18,617 bases of DNA, taken from contig DASYML010000136.1 in the NCBI GenBank assembly GCA_036009045.1, forward strand, positions 1 to 18,617, given 5' to 3'. Made by a program: the position numbers and the translations under genes. The notes below the pieces were generated by a model, which was not told the DNA's origin, ran no database searches, and saw nothing but the letters and a program-made list of their open reading frames with translations. Origin of the DNA: DASYML01 sp036009045 (GTDB lineage: Bacteria > Acidobacteriota > Blastocatellia > Pyrinomonadales > Pyrinomonadaceae). Positions 8,425 to 16,036 of this stretch are shown here, piece after piece. Each line of letters begins with the position of its first letter. The first letter of the stretch is position 1.

Positions 8425-9750
8425 CTATTTCGTCACTTCCTGGCCTCGCGGCAGAGCGCCCGGACGCAGCAAGGTTTTGAGCAGGTGGGCCAACCTCTCC
8501 GGCCTCATGTAAAGCGAAGGGCAGGTCACTAAAGAGAGTCGCGCCGTCGCGCGTGCCAGTTCGCCCTCGCCCGCCTGGGCCAATTTGCGCGACGCCTCGT
8601 AATGACAATTCCCTGCGGTCCAGCGACGTTCGATGTAGTCGCTCCAATGCAGCAGCGGCGCACACCACAACCCGACACGCAATCCGAGGGAGCGACGACG
8701 ACGCGCGTCGAGCGCCTCCCTGTAAATTCGCAGATAGTCTCCGGCCATCCGCTCAAGGCTGAACTTCTCAAGCGCAAGACGCGCGCACGCTTCACGTCTC
8801 GAACGCATCCCTTCCGTATCGCGCAAGGTATCGAGCACGAGAGACGCTAACTCTTCCGGCGCGGTCTCGAACGGGTAGAGCACTCCGCCGGATTCCCGGA
8901 CCACTACTTCGTTGACGCCGCGCACGTTTGTGCCGATGACAGGACAGCCGCACGCCTGCGCCTCAAGGAGCGCCATCGGGAGACCTTCGCTAATCGAAGT
9001 CGAGAGCACGCAGCCGCCGCTGTCCGCGACCCCCTGAAAGAAAGCGGGCAGTTTATCCTTCGAGACCGCGCCCCAGAATTCTGCAACGGGGCGCAGCGCA
9101 CGCGCCGCACCGGGCACGACCTTCTCAACCTCATCAGGCCCGTACGGGTCCGCGAGACGGATTCTCAAGCCCGCGCGATGCAAAGCGGGAGCGACCGCCG
9201 CGAACTTATCAATCCTTTTATGGACCATGTCCGTGCCGCGTCCGACCCAGGCGACGATAGGCTCTGACGATGTAGATGATGGAGTTGATGAGAGCGTGGC
9301 TGGCTCGGACGGCTTGAACTTCGTGGTGTCTATGCCGTTGAGCACGGTGTGAATGGGAAGGTCGGTGTAAGCCTTTTGCTCAAGGGCCTGCCATGCGGAG
9401 CAGCAGACGAAGGCATCGCAGTTGGTAGAGTTCCAACCGGGCACAACCATCCCGTGAGCCGTGATGACGAGTTTCGCGCCGACTTCGCGGACGGCTGTGA
9501 TGCCGTTTCTCCAATCGCTGCTGTTGGCGTGAACGATGTCGAAGCCGCGCGAGCGAACCAGTCTCAGCAGGTCCGCCAGGTCGCCGAAGTGGGCGACGCT
9601 GCCGGACGGCAATTCTTTCTCCATAGGCCCGCGCGTGAAGAAGAAGAATTCGCATTGATGCCCCTCCGCGCGCAGCACGGACGAGAGCGAAGCCATGAAG
9701 GCTTCGACTCCGCCAATTAAGCACCATTCGTATGCGAGCAATATCTTCAT
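8425..9750 (-). CDS. GT4-family glycosyltransferase with C-terminal extension
   Basis: The 441-residue protein begins MKILLAYEWCLIGGVEAF (GT-B acceptor loop GG at 13-14). It has HTVLNGIDTTKF (134-145) at the domain junction and an intact E-x7-E motif Glu255-x7-Glu263 (SEGLPMALLEAQACGCPVI). Between the two halves is a Ser/Thr-rich linker (about 151-164). After the GT4 core ends near residue 360 there are ~80 further helical residues (GLWCAPLLHWSDYIERRW..., then LAQAGEGELARATARLSL) not typical of the family. They look TPR-like and may bind a partner or the membrane. The frame is open 11 codons upstream with a TTG. I chose the ATG at 9750 because AAGAAGAAAG precedes it and homologues start at this strand. 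The upstream gap to the ATPase gene is 52 nt. Confidence 0.88.
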   Translation of the reverse strand: MKILLAYEWCLIGGVEAFMASLSSVLRAEGHQCEFFFFTRGPMEKELPSGSVAHFGDLADLLRLVRSRGFDIVHANSSDWRNGITAVREVGAKLVITAHGMVVPGWNSTNCDAFVCCSAWQALEQKAYTDLPIHTVLNGIDTTKFKPSEPATLSSTPSSTSSEPIVAWVGRGTDMVHKRIDKFAAVAPALHRAGLRIRLADPYGPDEVEKVVPGAARALRPVAEFWGAVSKDKLPAFFQGVADSGGCVLSTSISEGLPMALLEAQACGCPVIGTNVRGVNEVVVRESGGVLYPFETAPEELASLVLDTLRDTEGMRSRREACARLALEKFSLERMAGDYLRIYREALDARRRRSLGLRVGLWCAPLLHWSDYIERRWTAGNCHYEASRKLAQAGEGELARATARLSLVTCPSLYMRPERLAHLLKTLLRPGALPRGQEVTK

Positions 9751-9802
9751 CAAGCTTTCTTCTTTTAAAGTTCTCTGGTCCAATTAAAGGTCAGCGCGAA
9801 CG

Positions 9803-11083
9803 CTAGACCTTGGAAGCCAACTCGCCGAGCGACCGCTCCGTGTGCGAACTGTTGCGCGCGGCATCCTTCTCCTCTCTGCGGAATTGCCATTGATGCGGCA
9901 TGTAAAAATCCCCGCGCACGGTCTTACCCTTCTCGACGCAGAGCGTGGCACAGCGAAACTGCCAGTCAATAGCCGTGCCCGCGAGCGCGCCTCGATTCGC
10001 AATCGTCAGGTCCACTGTATAAGCGCCCGGCAGCAGGGAGAGTTCCGGGCAGTAGAATTCAACCGCGCCCGTGCCCGGCTCAAGATCAATCCGCGCGCCG
10101 CTCAACTCTGTCGTCAACTGGCAGCGCAACTGGCCGTCCTGCGAGTAAAAGAAGACTTCAAAGACCGCATCCTCCACATGCTCGTCAGCAGTGTATTCGA
10201 CGCGCACGCTGAGCGGTTCGCCGGAACAGAAGGATGAGGCCATGACGCCCGCCGCATCGCGGAAAGCGAGGTCGGTAATCCTGGCCCAGCGCGGCAGGCT
10301 TTCTATCTCTCTAGTCGGAGGCGCGGACGACACGAAGCTCGTCGTTGCCTGGTTGTACTCCGAGATGACCTCGCGCGTGGGTCCGGTTTTGATAAGCTCG
10401 CCGCGCTGCATGAGCAGGACGCGGTCGCACAGGCGTTCGACGGCGGTCAGGTCGTGCGAGATAAAGACGATGGTCTTGCCCGCCTGCTTGAGTTCCATGA
10501 TGCGCTGTAGACACTTGCTCTGAAAGGCCGCGTCGCCGACCGCGAGGACTTCATCTAGGAGGAGGATGTCAGGGTCTAAGTGGGCCGCGATGGAGAAGCC
10601 CAGGCGGACGTACATGCCGGATGAATAACGCTTAACGGGAGTGTCTATGAACTGCCTGAGTTCAGCGAACTCCACGATGCTGTCGAGCTTCTTCGTAATC
10701 TCGCGGCGGCGCATGCCGAGGATTGAGCCGCTCAGGTAAACATTCTCGCGCCCGCTCAATTCCGGGTGAAAGCCTGAGCCGACTTCGATGAGCGCTGATA
10801 GTCTGCCGCGAATCGTAATCTCGCCCGAAGTGGGCGAAGTGATGTTGGAGAGCAGTTTGAGAATCGTACTCTTGCCCGCGCCGTTGTGCCCTATGATGCC
10901 GAGCGCCTCGCCGCGCGGGACTTCAAAGCTGACATCCTTCACGGCCCAGAAATCCTGCGCTCGCTTACGCAGGGATTGCAGACGGCGCACGAAGGCATTC
11001 CGCGTCGTCAGGCCAGCCTCCTGCTGCTGCCAGACGCGATAACGTTTCGAGACGTGATTGAATTCCAGATCAAGGTTGCTCAT
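9803..11083 (-). CDS. wzt: Polysaccharide ABC exporter ATPase, Wzt-like with C-terminal cargo domain
   Basis: The 426-residue protein is a nucleotide-binding subunit for glycan export. It has Walker A GHNGAGKST (65-73), the signature YSSGMYVRLGFS (153-164) in the SSGM form usual for Wzt/TagH proteins, Walker B ILLLDE (173-178) and the switch His in FISHD (207-211). After about residue 258 comes a ~150-residue beta-rich extension (ITDLAFRDAAGVMASSF..., later LLPGAYTVDLTIANRG), as in the carbohydrate-binding Wzt C-terminal domain. In O9a/O8-type systems that domain recognises the finished, often capped, chain. This makes an ABC-transporter-dependent route likely. The gene follows its permease by 19 nt, the usual pairing. 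The predicted location is the cytoplasmic face of the inner membrane. Confidence 0.93.
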   Translation of the reverse strand: MSNLDLEFNHVSKRYRVWQQQEAGLTTRNAFVRRLQSLRKRAQDFWAVKDVSFEVPRGEALGIIGHNGAGKSTILKLLSNITSPTSGEITIRGRLSALIEVGSGFHPELSGRENVYLSGSILGMRRREITKKLDSIVEFAELRQFIDTPVKRYSSGMYVRLGFSIAAHLDPDILLLDEVLAVGDAAFQSKCLQRIMELKQAGKTIVFISHDLTAVERLCDRVLLMQRGELIKTGPTREVISEYNQATTSFVSSAPPTREIESLPRWARITDLAFRDAAGVMASSFCSGEPLSVRVEYTADEHVEDAVFEVFFYSQDGQLRCQLTTELSGARIDLEPGTGAVEFYCPELSLLPGAYTVDLTIANRGALAGTAIDWQFRCATLCVEKGKTVRGDFYMPHQWQFRREEKDAARNSSHTERSLGELASKV

Positions 11084-11102
11084 GTGGTTAGAGATTGGTT
11101 TC

Positions 11103-11990
11103 CTAAATCACGTCCGCGACCGTCGCTTCGACACGCTTGAAATAGACGTAAGCGGCGACGAGCAGCAGCACGGAGATGAGCGTCGAGAGACCCAGCAAAG
11201 TTAAATCCGGCGACGCGCCGTAGAGCGTGACCTGCCGAAAATTTTCTATCAGGCCGACCATCGGGTTCAACTTGTAGACGGCTTGCAGTCGCGCCGGGAC
11301 CGCGCTCAAAGGGTAGACGACCGGCGTCGCAAACATCCACAGTTGAAGCAGCAAGGGCATCGCCACGCCTATGTCACGAAAGCGAACCTGCGTCGCGGAG
11401 AAGAAGAGCGAGATGGCCGTCACGAAGCAGGTCAGAATCAAAATAATCGGCAGCACGTAGAGAGCACGCATGGTCAGCGCGACGTGATAATAGAGCATCA
11501 ACCCGGCGAAGACCGTTGATGCAATTAGAAAATCGAAGAGCGATGCGATGACGTAAGTGAGCGGGAGAATCTCGCGCGGGAAATAGACCTTGGTAATCAG
11601 TTGCGCGTGCGTCACGAGACCGTTGGTGGCGTTGACCAGCGCGGTCGAAAAAAAGGTCCACGGCAGCAACGCCGCGTAGGCGAAGACGGCATAGGGCGTC
11701 CCGCCCGTCGGCATCCTCACGATGAGGGAAAAAATCAGCGTGTAGATGAGCATCAAAGAGAGCGGCTGCAAGATGGCCCACGCCGCGCCCAGCACGGACT
11801 GCTTGTAACGCACCTTGATGCGATGCACGCTGAGGGTATAGAGCAGGTCTCTATACTGGACCAGTTTGAAGAAGTCGCCCGTGAGGCCCTTGAGCGTCAA
11901 CGACGGCGCGCGCAATGTCGTCACACGACGCGGCGCGCCGGGCCGCGCGAGCATCTCTTCAATCTGTTCGGCTGTCGTGTTGGAAGACAT
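11103..11990 (-). CDS. wzm: Polysaccharide ABC exporter permease, Wzm-like (ABC-2 type)
   Basis: The 295-residue integral membrane protein has about six hydrophobic segments (near 66-91, 99-121, 141-168, 176-199, 207-230 and 263-284) and the family hallmarks VRYKQSVLGAAWAILQPL (60-77), LITKVYFPREILPLT (131-145), TPVVYPLS and LNPMVGLIENFRQ (241-253). It should form, as a dimer with the Wzt-like ATPase encoded next door, the channel that moves lipid-linked glycan across the inner membrane. AAGGA lies 11 nt before the ATG at 11990. The upstream gap of 81 nt is one of the larger ones in the cluster but shows no clear terminator or promoter. Length is slightly above the usual ~260-280 because of a ~40-residue cytoplasmic N-terminus. 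Confidence 0.94.
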   Translation of the reverse strand: MSSNTTAEQIEEMLARPGAPRRVTTLRAPSLTLKGLTGDFFKLVQYRDLLYTLSVHRIKVRYKQSVLGAAWAILQPLSLMLIYTLIFSLIVRMPTGGTPYAVFAYAALLPWTFFSTALVNATNGLVTHAQLITKVYFPREILPLTYVIASLFDFLIASTVFAGLMLYYHVALTMRALYVLPIILILTCFVTAISLFFSATQVRFRDIGVAMPLLLQLWMFATPVVYPLSAVPARLQAVYKLNPMVGLIENFRQVTLYGASPDLTLLGLSTLISVLLLVAAYVYFKRVEATVADVI

Positions 11991-12071
11991 TCAGCGACAA
12001 TTCCTTAAAAGCCTGACTGATAAATTCCAGAGATGAACATCAACACAATCGTCTGCTTCTTTCACCGACTC

Positions 12072-13010
12072 TCAACGAGCGCCCCTGTAAAAATGTTTGC
12101 CGTAGAAGAAGCCCACCAAATCCCAGACCGCGAGTTCGTGGGAAAAGCTCTGGCCCAAATCCCCGTTCCGACCAGCGACACTCTTGACCTTGCCGAGCAG
12201 CCCCTGCGCCGCGCGACCGTAGAGCCAACGCGGAACCCCGCAAAGATAGACCACGGACTGGCGATGATCCTTGTCGAGCAGCCCCATCCCGACGCCGCGC
12301 CAGAAACACCAGCGGCGATAATACTTCTTCGTCAATCTTTCGGGCGGAATGTAATGATGTATGCGTAGGTCCGGCAGGTAGAAGCCGCGCGCGCCCGCCG
12401 CCAGCAAGCGGTGATACATATCATCATCCTCGCCTCTTAACAACAACTTGTCCGTTGGCCCAAGCGAAGTTGAGTATGGCCCAACCTTCTCAAGCATCGA
12501 ACGCTTGACGACGACGTTGCCGCCCATCAGGATGCCCGGAAAATCTTTTCCGTAAGCGAGCACCTCATCGCCGCTGTCAACCCACCCGATGACGCCCAGA
12601 TAATCCTTCGGCAACCACACAGGAGGCTCCGCCCCCCAGCGCGGCACGTATGGCCCGCCGATGAAATCAACCTCGCCCTCGCTGAACGCCTGGTGCGCGC
12701 GGGCGTACCACCCGCCGTCAATCTCTTCGTCGTCGTCAATCATCCCGACGAGTTCGCCCGTCGTCGCGGCGATGCCCGTGTTGAGCGCGTGGGATTTCCC
12801 GGACCTTCCCTCGAAGAGATAAGCGAGCCGTCCCTCGAACTTTTCCATCTGCTCTTCGACTACCTGTTTCGTTCCGTCCTTGGAGTTGTTGTCAACCACG
12901 GTGACGCGCACGGACAAGCCTTGCGGCACGCGGGCCGCGAGCAGGCTGTCGAGCGTTCGCCGCAATAACTCACGGCGATTGTAGGTTGGAACTATGACAT
13001 CCAGTTGCAT
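12072..13010 (-). CDS. GT2-family glycosyltransferase
   Basis: The 312-residue GT-A enzyme starts MQLDVIVPTYNRRELL and has VVDNNSKDGT (38-47) for nucleotide binding, a metal-binding DxD-type motif MIDDDEEID (90-98), and GEDDDMYHRL (193-202) that supplies the likely catalytic base. The Trp/Arg-rich segment after KKYYRRW (228-234) resembles the end of enzymes that act on membrane-bound acceptors, but no clear transmembrane helix is present. The frame continues far upstream without ATG. A GTG at 13091 overlaps the upstream gene end as GTGTGA and would add 27 non-conserved residues by translational coupling. I chose the ATG at 13010 because homologues start at this strand, although its ribosome site is weak. 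Donor and linkage are unknown. Confidence 0.87.
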   Translation of the reverse strand: MQLDVIVPTYNRRELLRRTLDSLLAARVPQGLSVRVTVVDNNSKDGTKQVVEEQMEKFEGRLAYLFEGRSGKSHALNTGIAATTGELVGMIDDDEEIDGGWYARAHQAFSEGEVDFIGGPYVPRWGAEPPVWLPKDYLGVIGWVDSGDEVLAYGKDFPGILMGGNVVVKRSMLEKVGPYSTSLGPTDKLLLRGEDDDMYHRLLAAGARGFYLPDLRIHHYIPPERLTKKYYRRWCFWRGVGMGLLDKDHRQSVVYLCGVPRWLYGRAAQGLLGKVKSVAGRNGDLGQSFSHELAVWDLVGFFYGKHFYRGAR

Positions 13011-13087
13011 CGTCTGATCCGTCTTGATGGCCGTATCATCAACATAGAGTTGGCGAGCGTTGCGGCGCTCAAGGGATTTCAAGGGAT

Positions 13088-14116
13088 TCACACGGCGACC
13101 GTCACGCGTCGCATCAGGAATCTTTGATAAATGTGATAGAAGCGCCGCAGCAGTCGCGGCGCAAGACGCAGGCTGAGGAGCGCGAGTTTCAACTTGTGGC
13201 TGTGATAATAAAGGTTCGCGCGTTGCAAGGCTTCCGCCGCTTGAGCATACTGTCCGGCCATAATCTCTCGCTTGCCAAGACGCAGAGCAAGGTCCGCGTG
13301 GCATCTCTCAATCTGTCTTTCAACCGCGCGGCGTTGTTCGGGCGAGAGTTCTAAAGTCGCCAGCAGTTTTTGATAGACCTCTATCTGGCTTTCAAAGAGG
13401 GCCTGTTCATTCGACGCGAGGCTCGCGCCGTGAAGGCGACGATGGCCCAGGACTCTGTGCTGGTAAGCGAACCGCGCGCCCCTCTGCGCGAGCCGCAGCC
13501 AGAGGTCGTAATCCTCCGAACGCACGAATCTCTCATCGAAGAGTCCGGCATCAATCAAGGCTCGCTTGCGCGCCACCACGCACATCGTAATGATGGCGCA
13601 TTGCATGCTCAGCAGTTTCTCAAAAGTGACGGGTTCCTCGGACGGCCAGCGCTGCATGAAAGTCTTGCCCGCGTGAATTGATTCGCCGAAGAGTTTCGCA
13701 TCCGCGCAGACCAGAGCGAGCGACGCATCATTATTCAAAGTCTGGACCTGCGCCGCTAGATATTCCGGCATCCACAGGTCGTCGCTATCCAGAAACGCTA
13801 CATACTCGCCCGCAGCCTTTGCGATGGCTTCGTTACGCGCACGCGCGGGGCCGCTGTTATCCTGTTTGAGATAGACGATGCGATTCATGTAACGCGCGAG
13901 CACGCGCTCAAGCTCAAGCGTGTCGGGCGAGCCGTCGTTGACGACGATCACTTCGTAATCTTCAAACGTCTGCGCGAAGACGGAGTCGAGAGTCTCGCCG
14001 ATAAAGTTCGCGGAATTGTAAGCGGGAATCACGACGCTCACGACGGGCCGCAAAGCCGTGCGCTCTAAAGACGCCGCGCGCTTTGAATCTACGTTTGAAG
14101 TCTCAGTTTGTGACAT
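13088..14116 (-). CDS. GT2-family glycosyltransferase with helical C-terminal region
   Basis: The 342-residue protein has the GT-A core VVSVVIPAYNSANFIGETL (25-43), VIVVNDGSPD (56-65), a DxD-type metal site FLDSDDLW (108-115) and SEDYDLWLRL as the catalytic-base region. It should transfer a sugar from a nucleotide donor. The last ~80 residues (LELSPEQRRAVERQIERCHADLA..., GQYAQAAEALQRANLYY) are helical, TPR-like and end in an Arg-rich tail (RLAPRLLRRFYHIYQRF) that could lie on the membrane. The open frame extends 13 codons upstream. The ATG at 14116 was chosen for its AAGAAG upstream and because the extension is not conserved. It follows the ligase-like gene by 72 nt. Confidence 0.88.
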   Translation of the reverse strand: MSQTETSNVDSKRAASLERTALRPVVSVVIPAYNSANFIGETLDSVFAQTFEDYEVIVVNDGSPDTLELERVLARYMNRIVYLKQDNSGPARARNEAIAKAAGEYVAFLDSDDLWMPEYLAAQVQTLNNDASLALVCADAKLFGESIHAGKTFMQRWPSEEPVTFEKLLSMQCAIITMCVVARKRALIDAGLFDERFVRSEDYDLWLRLAQRGARFAYQHRVLGHRRLHGASLASNEQALFESQIEVYQKLLATLELSPEQRRAVERQIERCHADLALRLGKREIMAGQYAQAAEALQRANLYYHSHKLKLALLSLRLAPRLLRRFYHIYQRFLMRRVTVAV

Positions 14117-14188
14117 CAGCTTGCTTCTTAAAATCCGCGCGCGAGGGAAACGCAATCCGCGCGTGCGGCCTTCACTTCAACTACATCT

Positions 14189-15739
14189 TCACACGGCCTG
14201 CCTGCCGTCGAGCGAGATGGCGTCGCGTGCGTTTATCGCATCATCAACCAGCACGCTTTGTCGGTTCACGGCCACAGTGTTGATTCTCAAAGCGTCCGGC
14301 CTTGTCTCATAAAGCCTGCGCAGGCAGATGGCATAGCCCACCAGATAATAGACGTTCCACACGTAGGCGACAGAGAGAAAGAAACTGGTGATCATATAGC
14401 AGATCAGGCTCGACTGTAATCCTACGGCCAGATAATAAAAGTGCGAACCGCGACGCTCAGCGAACGTCTCGCGCTCAATCCGCCTGAGCCGCTTGAGCGG
14501 CACGATGAGGAACATCATGTAGACCAGCAGCGCGGCCATCCCCATCTCCGATGCCACCTGTGTATAAGAGTTGTGGCTGACCTGTCCACGCACCAGCAGG
14601 TTGTGATCGTTGCCCATCCCGACGCCCAACAGCGGATGCCTGAGAGCGACGAGGATGGAACCGTAGAGTAGTTGGCGACGCGTTGAGGCGGAGAGGTCGC
14701 TGTTCGGGTCCGCGATGGATGCGATGCGGTTCGCGTAGCCTCCGGGCGCTATCGCCACCGCCGCGCCGACGCCGAGGAAAATCAGGAGGATCACGACGAG
14801 ACGGCTGCGACGGCTCAGTTTCCACGCGAGGACCAGCCCGCCGCCAATCAGGCCCAGGAATGCGCCGCGCGAATAAGTGACGAAATTACCGGCCATCATC
14901 AAGAGCGCGCACGCGCCGTAGAGCGCCTTCATTAACAGGTTGCGCGTCATCAAAAGAAACGCGATGACGATGGGAATCATCGTCACGAGATGCAGCGCCA
15001 TGTCGTTCTGATTGCCGAACATGGCGAGGCCGATGTTGCCCACGACGCGAAACTCTCCGTGCCCGTCGCTCCCCGCGCGGTAGTTGTTGAGAGCGCCGAA
15101 GCTAATCACGCAGCCGATGGAGATAGCCAGAAAGATCATCCACTTCAAACGCCGCTCCGTCCGCATCACGTTAATCATCACGATGAACATGATGACGGCC
15201 TTGATAAAAAGGTAGTTGAGTTCGTCCCAGGCTTCAGCCGAGTTGAGGGCCAGGGGGATGGAGAGCAGTCCCGCCAGAAAGAGCAGGAGGATGAGATTGA
15301 CTTCACGCGGGCGAGCCGTGAGCGTGCCTTCCAGAACAAGCTGCGAGGGGAGGAAGACGAGCAGCGTCGCGATGGCGACCCAGTAAGAGAGCGAGACCAG
15401 CGAGGGTATCTCGAAAATGTCCGCCGGACGATAATAGATGAGCAGCGTGTAGAGAAAGAGTCCCGCGTAACTCAGCGCATGACCGCGCCTGACGGACCAA
15501 TGCTCGCCCTCCTTCAACTTCAGCGCAGGCCGCAAGGATGGCGAATCTTCCAGACTCTCAGCGTGCGCGTTATCAACATGCGCTTCACCAGCGTGCGCTG
15601 CATCAACACGCGCCGGGCGCATTTCATCTTCATGCGTGGGCCAGTCTTCCGCCACGGCTGCGGTCTCGCCGGACCGCGCTCGCGCTCGCCCGGAACGCGT
15701 GACGGGTTCGTAGTCAAAAAATTGGCGGCCCTTTGTCAT
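14189..15739 (-). CDS. O-antigen ligase/polymerase-like membrane protein (Wzy_C family)
   Basis: The 516-residue protein has about 11 membrane segments between residues 88 and 458. It carries the Wzy_C/WaaL hallmarks VTYSRGAFLGL (287-297), then a large presumed periplasmic loop (about 332-396) with RHPLLGVGMGNDHN (367-380) and SHNSYTQVASEMG (388-400). Arg and His residues in this family are needed to join lipid-linked glycan to an acceptor or to polymerise it. It is the first gene of the cluster. Ahead of the membrane part are ~85 hydrophilic residues with an Ala-His-rich stretch (DAAHAGEAHVDNAHAES, 46-62), unusual for the family. A GTG at 15748 is possible, but the ATG at 15739 has AAGAG 8 nt upstream. 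Whether it is a ligase or a polymerase cannot be told from sequence. Confidence 0.88.
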   Translation of the reverse strand: MTKGRQFFDYEPVTRSGRARARSGETAAVAEDWPTHEDEMRPARVDAAHAGEAHVDNAHAESLEDSPSLRPALKLKEGEHWSVRRGHALSYAGLFLYTLLIYYRPADIFEIPSLVSLSYWVAIATLLVFLPSQLVLEGTLTARPREVNLILLLFLAGLLSIPLALNSAEAWDELNYLFIKAVIMFIVMINVMRTERRLKWMIFLAISIGCVISFGALNNYRAGSDGHGEFRVVGNIGLAMFGNQNDMALHLVTMIPIVIAFLLMTRNLLMKALYGACALLMMAGNFVTYSRGAFLGLIGGGLVLAWKLSRRSRLVVILLIFLGVGAAVAIAPGGYANRIASIADPNSDLSASTRRQLLYGSILVALRHPLLGVGMGNDHNLLVRGQVSHNSYTQVASEMGMAALLVYMMFLIVPLKRLRRIERETFAERRGSHFYYLAVGLQSSLICYMITSFFLSVAYVWNVYYLVGYAICLRRLYETRPDALRINTVAVNRQSVLVDDAINARDAISLDGRQAV

Positions 15740-15769
15740 GTGCGGCACTCTTTTGAGCTAACGGCCTAC

Positions 15770-15804
15770 GCTTCAACAGCGCTCGCAGCGGGCTGTTTTG
15801 AAGC
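15770..15804 (-). promoter_or_regulatory. Stem-loop in the presumed leader of the polysaccharide cluster
   Basis: On the minus strand GCTTCAA pairs with TTGAAGC, CAG with CTG and CGCT with AGCG around a 3-nt loop, with two small bulges (AA and CC). The structure ends 31 nt before the ATG at 15739. No U-tract follows, so it is not a standard terminator. It may affect translation or stability of the long cluster mRNA. Only pairing was judged; no folding energy was calculated. Confidence 0.5.
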
Positions 15805-15893
15805 GAGGAGAGAGACGGACGGCCAATCCTTTAAGTCCTTTGAGCGAGGGGCAGACGCTCGGCTGACTTTTTGCTGGCACGCATCTCGTCAAC

Positions 15894-15923
15894 ACTGTAG
15901 GCATGGACGCGAAGAAGCGTCAA
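15894..15923 (-). promoter_or_regulatory. Candidate sigma70-type promoter of the polysaccharide cluster
   Basis: On the minus strand TTGACG (15918-15923) is followed after 18 nt by TACAGT (15894-15899). These match 5 of 6 and 4 of 6 consensus bases. Transcription would start near 15887, leaving a ~148-nt leader before the ATG at 15739. No better promoter was seen in the 297 nt between the ligase-like gene and the sigma-like gene, and the genes below are tightly spaced, so this may drive the whole cluster. This is a prediction from pattern only. Confidence 0.45.
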
Positions 15924-15980
15924 GAGACCAGGGACCGAAATTCGGGCCTGGTCTCAAAAGTATCCACGGTCCTCTTGACG
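15918..15980. promoter_or_regulatory. Nested inverted repeats abutting the -35 box (operator or terminator)
   Basis: Two inverted repeats share one arm. GAGACCAGG (15924-15932) pairs perfectly with CCTGGTCTC (15947-15955), with CCG/CGG inside. The outer CGTCAAGAG (15918-15926) is a perfect inverted copy of CTCTTGACG (15972-15980), extending to 12 of 13 positions if one inserted base is allowed. The shared left arm includes the candidate -35 box. Three half-sites near a promoter suggest binding of a dimeric regulator. Alternatively the inner hairpin ends the sigma-like gene transcript, but no U-run follows on the minus strand. Confidence 0.45.
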
Positions 15981-16036
15981 AACGTTGCGCGGCGTGTTGC
16001 GCGGTCAAAAGCTTTTCGCGCGCCGGAGTCCCTTTG

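Noticed and set aside
14117..14188. Direct repeat CGCGCGGATT in the gap between the ligase-like and GT2 genes
   Set aside because: It is only two short copies in a CG-rich stretch and is explained by composition.
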